Shown here: one piece after another, positions 53,386 through 61,512 of the stretch
Numbering within the stretch: the stretch's first letter is position 1
Layout: every line of letters begins with the position of its first letter
Source: an uncultured Bacteroidota bacterium
GTDB lineage: Bacteria; Bacteroidota; Bacteroidia; Flavobacteriales; Flavobacteriaceae
Assembly: GCA_902597545.1 (NCBI GenBank)
Contig: CACJYD010000001.1
Coordinates: 1 to 64,000 of the forward strand
Direction: 5' to 3'
Length of the DNA stretch: 64,000 nucleotides
Program-made: the position numbers and the translations under genes
Notes under the pieces: model-generated
What the model was told of the DNA's origin: nothing
The model's input: the letters and a program-made list of their open reading frames with translations, nothing else
The model's database searches: none

Positions 53386-54293
53386 AAAAAATCTTAGTTG
53401 TAGGTACAGTAGCCTATGATGAAATAGAAACACCCAGTGAATCGTCTGGAAAAATATTAGGTGGTGCAGGAACATACATTGGACTAAGCGCATCAATTTT
53501 CAATATCAATCAATCAATAATTTCAATTGTTGGTGGAGATTTTAATCAAAAATATTTAAACCTTTTAAAATCTAAAGGAATTGATATTAGTTCTATTGAA
53601 ATTATACCTGATGGAAAAACTTTTTATTGGAAGGGAAAGTACCATAAAGATTGGAATAAAAGAGACACTATAAGTACAGAATTAAATGTTTTGGCTGATT
53701 TTAATCCAAAGTTAAATGATGATCAAAAGCAATCAGAAATAATTGTTTTAGGAAATTTGCACCCATTGGTTCAAAGTACTGTTTTAAATCAAGTAAATTC
53801 AGAAAACAAATGTGTAATACTTGATACAATGAATTTTTGGATGGATAATGCTCTTGAAGAACTGCACGATGTCATTGCAAGGGTTGATGTTATTATAATA
53901 AATGATGAAGAAGCAATTCAGTTATCAGGAAGAGAAAATCTTTTTACTGCTGCTCAAGAAATCATGACACATGGTCCGTCTCATATAGTAATTAAAAAAG
54001 GAGAACATGGAGCAATGCTATTTAGTAAAACAGAGTTTTTTACAACCCCAGCATTTCCTGTCAAAGATGTTAAGGATCCAACTGGAGCTGGCGATTGTTT
54101 TGCAGGAGGATTTGCTGGATTTTTAGCTCAGTGTGAAGACATTAATTTTCAAAACCTTAAAACTGCAGTTGTACATGGGACAATTAATGCTTCTTTTTGT
54201 GTCGAGGGATTTGGAACATCTTCAATACAAAAACTTAACAAAGAAAAAGCACAAGACCGTTTTAAAGAATTTAAAAGCTTTACACGATATTAA
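53382..54293 (+). CDS. PfkB family carbohydrate/nucleoside kinase
   Basis: 303 residues from a TTG at 53382 that overlaps the rnhA stop (TTGA). Ribokinase fold: N-terminal GGAGTYIGLSASIF and the C-terminal signature DPTGAGDCFAGGFAGF with the catalytic aspartate. Located between purN/rnhA and purF, so a sugar or nucleoside substrate linked to purine metabolism is plausible but not determined. Confidence 0.9.
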   Translation: MKKILVVGTVAYDEIETPSESSGKILGGAGTYIGLSASIFNINQSIISIVGGDFNQKYLNLLKSKGIDISSIEIIPDGKTFYWKGKYHKDWNKRDTISTELNVLADFNPKLNDDQKQSEIIVLGNLHPLVQSTVLNQVNSENKCVILDTMNFWMDNALEELHDVIARVDVIIINDEEAIQLSGRENLFTAAQEIMTHGPSHIVIKKGEHGAMLFSKTEFFTTPAFPVKDVKDPTGAGDCFAGGFAGFLAQCEDINFQNLKTAVVHGTINASFCVEGFGTSSIQKLNKEKAQDRFKEFKSFTRY

Positions 54294-54332
54294 AGAAATT
54301 TGAAGTATTTTTAAATTGTTTTTTAAACAACA

Positions 54333-56225
54333 ATGAGTGACCAAATAAACCACGAATGTGGATTAGCTCTTATTAGATTATTAAAACCTCTAGATTTTTA
54401 CAAAAAAAAATATGGGTCATCTACTTACGGCCTAAATAAGCTTTACCTAATGCTTGAAAAGCAGCACAACAGAGGACAAGATGGTGCTGGTTTTGCTAGT
54501 GTTAAACTGGATGTAAATCCAGGCTACAGATTTATGCATAGAGAAAGATCAGCGAGTCAAAACCCGATTCAAGAAATTTTTAATAGATCAAACAATAGAA
54601 TTGCTCAAGAAAAGGAAAAAAATCCAAATTGGTCAATGGAATCTTTAAAGAAAAATAGCGCACATGTTTCTGAATTATTTTTAGGACATGTAAGGTATGG
54701 TACTTTTGGTCAAAATAGTGTAGAAGCTGTTCACCCTTTTTTAAGACAAAACAATTGGATGCACAGAAATCTGATTGTCGCAGGCAACTTTAACATGACA
54801 AATAATAAGCAGCTTTTTAATGACTTAGTTAAGCTTGGTCAACATCCAAAAGAGATGTCGGACACTGTGACTGTAATGGAAAGAATAGGACATTTTTTAG
54901 ATGATGCAGTAGGAGAAAAATACGAAAAATTAAAGAAGGAGGGAGTTTCAAAAATTGAAGCTTCAACGATCATTGGTGAAGAGCTTGATTTAATAGAAAT
55001 ATTAAAAAAAGCATCCAAAGATTGGGATGGAGGATTCGTAATAGGTGGTCTTGTTGGTCATGGAGATGCTTTTATCCTTCGTGATCCTGCAGGCATAAGA
55101 CCTGCTTATTATTATAAAGATGATGAGGTTTTAGTTGTTGCGTCTGAAAGGCCAGTTATTAAGACAGTATTTAATACACCTAAAGATACTATTAAAGTAC
55201 TGGGGCCTGGAAATGGATTGATAATAAAAAAATCTGGAAAATTAATTATTAAAAATGTCCTTAAACCAGTAGAAAAAAAATCTTGTTCTTTTGAAAGGAT
55301 ATATTTTTCTAGAGGCAGTGATATTAAAATATACAATGAGAGAAAAAAATTAGGAAGACTAGTCTTCCCACAAATACTTAAGTCTGTTGAAAATGACCTT
55401 AAGAATACAGTTTTTTCATATATCCCCAATACTGCAGAAGTTTCTTTTTTTGGATTGGTTCATGAAGCTCAAGACTATATGAATGAGATTGCGGAGAAAA
55501 AAATAATTGAAGAAGGAAGTAATATCTCTAGGGAAAAATTAAAAAAACTATTATCATATAGGCCAAGGATTGAAAAAGTAGCAATAAAAGATGCAAAATT
55601 GAGAACTTTTATTACGGATGATTCTAGCCGTGATGAGTTGGTAAAACACGTTTATGATGTCACTTACGGTTCAATAAAAAACACTGATAATCTTGTAATT
55701 ATAGATGACAGTATTGTTAGAGGGACAACTCTTCAAAAGAGTATCATAAAAATGCTAGATAGGTTATCTCCAAAAAAAATAATTATTGTTTCAAGTGCTC
55801 CGCAAATTAGATATCCAGATTGTTATGGTATAGATATGGCAAGGATGGGGGATTTAATTGCTTTTAGAGCCGCAATACAATTAATAAAAGATTCAAAAAA
55901 TGATGATATAATTGAAAAAGTTTACAAAAAATGTGTTGATGAAAATAAAAAAGATGTGAATGAGATTAAAAATTTAGTTACAGAAATCTACAACCCATTT
56001 TCAGATGATCAAATTAGTTCAAAAATATCACAAATGTTAAAAGAAAAAGATATCAAAGCTGACGTTGAAGTCATTTATCAGTCAATTGACAATCTACATA
56101 AGGCTTGTCCTGATGATCTAGGTGATTGGTATTTCTCTGGTGATTATCCAACACCAGGCGGCAATAAAGTGGTTAATCAAGCTTATATAAATTATTTTGA
56201 AGGCTCAAACAGTAGAGCTTATTAA
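54333..56225 (+). CDS. purF: Amidophosphoribosyltransferase
   Basis: 630 residues, longer than the 500-residue classical enzyme but of the Bacteroidota type. First step of purine synthesis, PRPP plus glutamine to phosphoribosylamine. The N-terminal nucleophile cysteine is Cys10 ([11 protein letters not shown]), implying removal of a nine-residue propeptide. [14 protein letters not shown] and the PRPP loop [16 protein letters not shown] are clear. Shares TTAA stop bases with the convergent dismutase gene. Confidence 0.94.
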   Translation: MSDQINHECGLALIRLLKPLDFYKKKYGSSTYGLNKLYLMLEKQHNRGQDGAGFASVKLDVNPGYRFMHRERSASQNPIQEIFNRSNNRIAQEKEKNPNWSMESLKKNSAHVSELFLGHVRYGTFGQNSVEAVHPFLRQNNWMHRNLIVAGNFNMTNNKQLFNDLVKLGQHPKEMSDTVTVMERIGHFLDDAVGEKYEKLKKEGVSKIEASTIIGEELDLIEILKKASKDWDGGFVIGGLVGHGDAFILRDPAGIRPAYYYKDDEVLVVASERPVIKTVFNTPKDTIKVLGPGNGLIIKKSGKLIIKNVLKPVEKKSCSFERIYFSRGSDIKIYNERKKLGRLVFPQILKSVENDLKNTVFSYIPNTAEVSFFGLVHEAQDYMNEIAEKKIIEEGSNISREKLKKLLSYRPRIEKVAIKDAKLRTFITDDSSRDELVKHVYDVTYGSIKNTDNLVIIDDSIVRGTTLQKSIIKMLDRLSPKKIIIVSSAPQIRYPDCYGIDMARMGDLIAFRAAIQLIKDSKNDDIIEKVYKKCVDENKKDVNEIKNLVTEIYNPFSDDQISSKISQMLKEKDIKADVEVIYQSIDNLHKACPDDLGDWYFSGDYPTPGGNKVVNQAYINYFEGSNSRAY

Positions 56226-56830
56226 CTTATAGCAGATTCATATTTGCCTGAAACAACATCCCAATTAATAACATTAAAAAATGCATTAACATAGTCAGGT
56301 CTTCTATTTTGATAATTTAAGTAATATGCATGCTCCCAAACATCAATGCCCAATATTGGAGTTCCCCCGCACATTCCTGGCATAAGAGGATTATCTTGAT
56401 TTGCCGTTGAGCAAATGTCTAACTCTCCATTAGGACTAGCACAAAGCCATGCCCATCCCGATCCAAATCTTGTACCTGCAGCAGCTGAAAATTTAGATTT
56501 AAATTCATCAAAGGAGCCAAAACTCTTTTTTATAGCCTCGCTTAGAGATCCTTCTGGTTCACCACCTGAATTTGGACTCATAATTTCCCAGAATAAGCAG
56601 TGATTATAATATCCACCGCCATTATTTCTAACAGCAGAATTACTCATATCAAGTGTAGTTAAGATTTCTTCTATTGATTTATTAGCTAGTTCTGTTCCCT
56701 CAATAGCCGCATTTAATTTACTAGTATATCCAGCATGGTGCTTGCTGTGGTGAATTTGCATTGTTTTTGAATCAATATGCGGTTCAAGTGCATCATGATT
56801 ATAAGTTAGGTCTGGTAATTGGAAACTCAT
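56222..56830 (-). CDS. Fe/Mn superoxide dismutase
   Basis: 202-residue cytosolic dismutase. Metal ligands: His in [12 protein letters not shown], His in [12 protein letters not shown], and Asp/His in [19 protein letters not shown]. Metal (Fe or Mn) cannot be assigned with confidence. No signal peptide. Confidence 0.95.
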   Translation of the reverse strand: MSFQLPDLTYNHDALEPHIDSKTMQIHHSKHHAGYTSKLNAAIEGTELANKSIEEILTTLDMSNSAVRNNGGGYYNHCLFWEIMSPNSGGEPEGSLSEAIKKSFGSFDEFKSKFSAAAGTRFGSGWAWLCASPNGELDICSTANQDNPLMPGMCGGTPILGIDVWEHAYYLNYQNRRPDYVNAFFNVINWDVVSGKYESAIS

Positions 56831-56887
56831 AGTATTTGTTATAATTTAATAACTCTAAATTAAGTATTTCATCAAAAACTAAAAAAA

Positions 56888-59800
56888 TTGTCTGAAAAAT
56901 TTCAAATAATTAATGCTAGCGCGGGCTCTGGAAAAACATTTGCACTTGCAACCAACGTAATTATTAGAATTTTAAAAGGAAATGAAGATTCTTTCAAAAA
57001 AATACTCGCTTTAACATTTACTAATAATTCAGCGAATGAAATGAAAAAAAGAATTTTAGAGCATCTTAAACAAATTTCAATAGATCCAAGCAAGTCTTTA
57101 ATTTTTAGATCGTCTAATTTAAATAAGCTTTTTACTATTGACTCAATTAAACCAAAAGCGAAAAAAGTTCTTAATAAAATATTACATAATTTTTCCTTTT
57201 TTCAGGTAAGCACAATAGATAAGTTTAACCACAGATTAATTCGATCCTTTTCAAGTGATTTATCCCTATCACATAATTTCGATTTAGTTATTGAAACGGA
57301 TGAATTCTCAGATGAGTTACTTGAAAAGTTTTTCAATGATTTAGAAAAAGAGTCATTTTTATCAGATTTAATTATAAAGTATGCAAGCAGTAAACACAAC
57401 AATAATAAGTCTTGGGATATTGCTTATGACATAAAAAATCTTTTAGATATAATTTGGGATGAGAACAATTACAAGTATGTGGGTGATAAAACAATGGATG
57501 TTGATTCTTTCAAGAATTTAGAAAAAACATTGTCTTTAACATTAAAAAAAAATAGAAAAAAAATAGAAAAACTTAGTTTAAAAATTGAAAATCAGATATC
57601 TGGTATTGATCAATCGTATTTTTCATATGGAACTTTACCTAAATTTTTACATCAGACTCAGTCTTTAGATTTAAAAAAAATTAAAACAGAACAAGTTTTA
57701 AAAAGGCTTGAAAATAATACAATTCTAAAAAAAGAGAATTCCACGGATGAAAGTTTAAAATTAATATCCAAGATCAAGCCCGATATCATTGATATAATTT
57801 TATTAGTTAATAGGCAAAAAACATATAATAATCTTAACGACAATCTCTATTTAAATTATCTTGTTTACAACATAGTTAATTATTCTAAAAAATTTCAAAA
57901 GGAAAACAATCTTCTTTTGATTTCTGATTTTAATTCTCTAATTAGCGAAAACATATCTGATCATCCAGCACCTTTTATTTATGAGAAAATAGGCACTAAG
58001 TATAACAATTATTTTATTGATGAATTTCAAGACACTTCTGAATTACAATGGAAAAACTTAGTTCCCCTTGCCTCGCACTCCATCACAAACGAGGAGCTAA
58101 ATGATGAGGGGGGAAATCTTTTTTTGGTTGGAGACCCCAAGCAATCAATATACAGGTTTAGAGGTGCTAAACCAGAAACTTTTACAAACTTAAAAAGCAT
58201 AAATCCTTTCTTTATAAAGCCTGAATTAAGTAGTCTTTCCACAAACTACAGGAGTTACAGCAAAATAGTTGATTTCAATAATAAGTTTTTTAAATCCATT
58301 TCTAAACTAATAAGAGCTGATATTATTGACTATAATTATAAGGACCATGAACAAAACTTTTTAGATCAAAAAAAAGGGGGATATCTTTCTTTTCATTTTA
58401 TAGATTCTGTTGAAAAAGATTATGATGATAAATCATCAAAAAAGTTACTAAAGATCATCAAAGAAAAAGAAAAGCAAGGATTTAATTTAAGCGATATAGC
58501 TATTCTATGTAGAAATAATCAACAGTGTAATTTAGTATCCACTTATCTAATTGAAAATGATATTAAAGTTAATTCAGAAGAGCTATTAGCTTTATCTTCT
58601 TCCAATGAGGTAATTTTTATAATAGATTTTGTAAGACTACTAAATAATAAAAATGATTTAAATGCTAAGAAGAATATATTAAAATTCATCAGCCTCAACA
58701 ATAATAATAAAAATAAATATGATTTCATATTTAAATACATGTCTAAGTCAGTCGATGAAATCTTTGATACTCTGCTAAGTTTAGATTATCTAACAACTTC
58801 AAAGCTTGAATTGTATTTAGCGTGTGAAAAATTAATATCAACTGTGGAATTTTTAAATCAAGCAGAAATGCAGGTCTACTTTCTTTTAGACGAGATCTAT
58901 AATTTTTGTTATAACAAAAAATCAAATTCAGAGTCGTTTCTAGATTACTGGGAAACTAAAAAGAAAAAGTTAAAGGTAAATTTAATTGAGGAAACTAATG
59001 CCGTAAAAGTTTTAACTATACATAAATCCAAAGGTTTGGAGTTCCCTATAGTTATTTTGCCGTATTTTGACTTTAAGCTAACAAAGCCAGATAATAAAAT
59101 TTGGGTTAATTTTTCTGAGAAAAAAATTGATGGAAATTTCTTATTAAATTATAATGATAGTTTAAAGTTTTACAATAATGATTTTGCAAAAAGAATGCAC
59201 CTTTATAATGATCAAATGACTTTAGATAATGTAAATGTCATGTACGTTTCTTTATCAAGAGCTATTTTAGAAAATCATGTTATTTGTCAAGAAAAAAATA
59301 TTGACGCAGAAAAAACTTCAGGCACATTACTTCGATCATATTTTTCTACAAGCTCTTCAAAATCAAAAACTTTTTATGAGATAGGAACATCCAAACTAAA
59401 AACTGATTTTTCATCTAAAAAATTAAAAACACTCAATTTGATCAACACAAAAATTAATAAAAATCATAAGGGTTTTAACAATTATTACAAATCTGATAAG
59501 AGGCTATCCTCAAGCTTTGGTAATATATTTCACAATATAATGTCTGAGATAGAGTACGAGCACCAGTCAGATTATGTGATAAATGATTATCATAACAGAG
59601 GAATTATTGATAATAATGATAAAAAAAGAATTATAAATTACATTGATTTAATAATGAACCATGATACCTTGAAAATGTTTTTTTCAAAAGAAAATGTTGT
59701 TTATAATGAAAGAGAAATCTTTATTCCACCTGATATAGTAATAATCCCTGATAAAATTGTTTTTAAATCTGATAGTGAAGTTTATATTTTAGATTATAAA

Positions 59801-59938
59801 ACTGGAGAAAAAAATAAAGAGCATGAAAAACAGCTAAGAAGTTATTCAAGCGCATTAAAAAAAGCTAATTACAGAGTAAAAGGAGCTTTTTTAGTGTATA
59901 TATCAAATAAAATAGAAGTCCTAAAAATAGACGATTAA
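56888..59938 (+). CDS. UvrD-like helicase-nuclease (AddA/RecB-like)
   Basis: 1016 residues from a TTG at 56888. SF1A helicase motifs in order: Walker A NASAGSGKTFALA (9-21), FIDEFQDTSELQW (motif II), LFLVGDPKQSIYRFRGA (III), STNYRSY (IV), VLTIHKSKGLEFPIVIL (V), NVMYVSLSRAI (VI). The C-terminal nuclease of the PD-(D/E)XK type is IPDKIVFKSDSEVYILDYKTG. Likely the AddA-like half of a double-strand-break resection enzyme; the partner lies past ompA. Confidence 0.92.
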   Translation: MSEKFQIINASAGSGKTFALATNVIIRILKGNEDSFKKILALTFTNNSANEMKKRILEHLKQISIDPSKSLIFRSSNLNKLFTIDSIKPKAKKVLNKILHNFSFFQVSTIDKFNHRLIRSFSSDLSLSHNFDLVIETDEFSDELLEKFFNDLEKESFLSDLIIKYASSKHNNNKSWDIAYDIKNLLDIIWDENNYKYVGDKTMDVDSFKNLEKTLSLTLKKNRKKIEKLSLKIENQISGIDQSYFSYGTLPKFLHQTQSLDLKKIKTEQVLKRLENNTILKKENSTDESLKLISKIKPDIIDIILLVNRQKTYNNLNDNLYLNYLVYNIVNYSKKFQKENNLLLISDFNSLISENISDHPAPFIYEKIGTKYNNYFIDEFQDTSELQWKNLVPLASHSITNEELNDEGGNLFLVGDPKQSIYRFRGAKPETFTNLKSINPFFIKPELSSLSTNYRSYSKIVDFNNKFFKSISKLIRADIIDYNYKDHEQNFLDQKKGGYLSFHFIDSVEKDYDDKSSKKLLKIIKEKEKQGFNLSDIAILCRNNQQCNLVSTYLIENDIKVNSEELLALSSSNEVIFIIDFVRLLNNKNDLNAKKNILKFISLNNNNKNKYDFIFKYMSKSVDEIFDTLLSLDYLTTSKLELYLACEKLISTVEFLNQAEMQVYFLLDEIYNFCYNKKSNSESFLDYWETKKKKLKVNLIEETNAVKVLTIHKSKGLEFPIVILPYFDFKLTKPDNKIWVNFSEKKIDGNFLLNYNDSLKFYNNDFAKRMHLYNDQMTLDNVNVMYVSLSRAILENHVICQEKNIDAEKTSGTLLRSYFSTSSSKSKTFYEIGTSKLKTDFSSKKLKTLNLINTKINKNHKGFNNYYKSDKRLSSSFGNIFHNIMSEIEYEHQSDYVINDYHNRGIIDNNDKKRIINYIDLIMNHDTLKMFFSKENVVYNEREIFIPPDIVIIPDKIVFKSDSEVYILDYKTGEKNKEHEKQLRSYSSALKKANYRVKGAFLVYISNKIEVLKIDD

Positions 59939-59993
59939 TTGATATTTTAATACTTTAATATACTTAATCCTTCCTATATAAAAATCAAATAAT

Positions 59994-60025
59994 TGGAGAT
60001 ATTTTAATGAAAATCATTAAGTTTG
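59994..60025 (+). promoter_or_regulatory. Promoter of ompA
   Basis: The best full match to the Bacteroidota promoter seen here: TTG (59994-59996), 21-base spacer, TAAGTTTG (60018-60025). About 30 bases remain before the ATG at 60056. Consistent with strong expression of an abundant outer-membrane protein. Confidence 0.65.
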
Positions 60026-60055
60026 TGGTTATATCAAACAATAATTTATACTAAC

Positions 60056-61447
60056 ATGAAAAACTTTGTGAAAATATTTTTTGTTTTTACTCTTGCATTG
60101 TTCACTACCCAAAGTTGGACTCAAGATAAAAATAACCCATGGCAATTTAGCTTTGGTGTAAGCGCATTGAATTTTAATGGAACAAACTATACAAGCCCTT
60201 CAGCTTCAATAGATTTAGGTCCAAGCTTATTTAATGAATATTTTAACGTAACGGATCACTGGAATGTGCAATCTTCGTTTAGTACTGTTACTTTGACAAG
60301 ATATGCGGAAAATGGATATTCTATAGGTTTTAGAGCTTCGGTTAATAAATTTTCAAAATTGGGGGATACTTCTATCACTCCAAAAACAATTATTACTGGA
60401 GACCTTGTTCTAACAAAAACCTTAAGCGCACTAACTTTTTGTAGCCTCGAGCCATATATTGAGGTAGGAGCTGGTCAGTCATTTGTTGGGGGAGATAATG
60501 ATTATCATTTGAATGCTGGAGCAGGTGTTTCATATGCAGTAAGTGATAAAGTTCATCTAAAACTCAATACAATATATCGACATAACAAAAAAAACAATGG
60601 CATTGTAAGTTATGTTCCTGATATAATCCCACATTTCCAACATAATTTGTCTGTTGCGATAAATTTCGGAGGAAAAGATACTGACAAAGATGGTGTTTAT
60701 GATAGACATGATGATTGCCCATCAGTTCCTGGTTTACCTGAATTTAACGGTTGTCCAGATGATGATGGTGATGGAATTGAAAATAGTAAAGATGCATGCC
60801 CTAATGCAGCTGGATTGTTAGAGTTTAATGGATGTCCTGACTCAGACGGCGATGGTATTGCAGATCCAAACGATGCTTGCCCTGATGTTGCAGGTTTAGC
60901 TAAGTTCAATGGTTGTCCTGATTCAGATGGTGATGGAATTGAAGATGGAAAAGATGCATGTCCTGATGCTGCCGGTCCAAGAAAGTTCAATGGATGTCCT
61001 GACTCAGATGGAGATGGTATAGCAGATCCTGATGATAAATGTCCTAACGAGGCAGGTCCATCAGACAATGCTGGTTGTCCAAACCCAACTGCTGAGGCTA
61101 TTGAAAAACTTAATGAGTTAGGTGCAGTAGTTCAATTTGAATTTAATAAATCAAACTTAAGAGATGAAGCTATTGAACTGTTATTAAGCGTTTATGAAAT
61201 AATGGCCAAATACGGAAATACTAACTTTTTAATTGAAGGCCATACTGATTCTTCTGGTCCAAAAGCATTTAACAAAAAGCTTTCTCTTGAAAGAGCTGAA
61301 AATGTTAAATCTCATTTAGTTAGCAAAGGAGTTGAAGGAGATAGATTATCAACTGCTGGTTTTGGAGAAGACAATCCAAAAGAGTCTAATAATACTAGAA
61401 AAGGACGAATAGCTAACAGAAGAGTTGAATTTAAAGTAGTTGAATAG
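60056..61447 (+). CDS. OmpA family outer-membrane protein with TSP3 repeats
   Basis: 463 residues from the ATG at 60056, which opens a signal peptide (MKNFVKIFFVFTLALFTTQSWTQ); the reading from 60023 uses a TTG. Residues 25-205 form an 8-strand beta-barrel. Residues about 207-340 hold five Asp-rich thrombospondin type 3 repeats, each near DSDGDGIxDxxDxCPxxAG, which bind calcium. The C-terminal OmpA-like domain (345-463) has the peptidoglycan-binding FLIEGHTDSSGP and LSLERAENVKSHL. Anchors outer membrane to the wall. Confidence 0.93.
   Translation: MKNFVKIFFVFTLALFTTQSWTQDKNNPWQFSFGVSALNFNGTNYTSPSASIDLGPSLFNEYFNVTDHWNVQSSFSTVTLTRYAENGYSIGFRASVNKFSKLGDTSITPKTIITGDLVLTKTLSALTFCSLEPYIEVGAGQSFVGGDNDYHLNAGAGVSYAVSDKVHLKLNTIYRHNKKNNGIVSYVPDIIPHFQHNLSVAINFGGKDTDKDGVYDRHDDCPSVPGLPEFNGCPDDDGDGIENSKDACPNAAGLLEFNGCPDSDGDGIADPNDACPDVAGLAKFNGCPDSDGDGIEDGKDACPDAAGPRKFNGCPDSDGDGIADPDDKCPNEAGPSDNAGCPNPTAEAIEKLNELGAVVQFEFNKSNLRDEAIELLLSVYEIMAKYGNTNFLIEGHTDSSGPKAFNKKLSLERAENVKSHLVSKGVEGDRLSTAGFGEDNPKESNNTRKGRIANRRVEFKVVE
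60680..61070 (+). repeat. Tandem TSP3-encoding repeats inside ompA
   Basis: Five imperfect copies of about 75 bases, each encoding an Asp-rich calcium loop followed by a CP and NGCPD segment. The third to fifth copies are most alike at DNA level. Such tracts can expand or contract by recombination. Confidence 0.85.
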
Positions 61448-61470
61448 ACTAACTTAGAATTTTAAATTAA

Positions 61471-61500
61471 AAAAGCGCCTTTAACCAGGGCGCTTTTTTT
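61471..61500 (+). terminator. Rho-independent terminator after ompA
   Basis: AAAAGCGCC (61471-61479) pairs with GGCGCTTTT (61489-61497), GC-rich core, followed by further T. Strongest intrinsic terminator in the window. Confidence 0.92.
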
Positions 61501-61512
61501 ATTTTTAATATC

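Noticed and set aside
60697-61068. 123-codon open frame antisense to ompA
   Set aside because: It is a by-product of the repeated Asp-rich TSP3 codons on the other strand, giving a Ser/Pro-rich low-complexity peptide.
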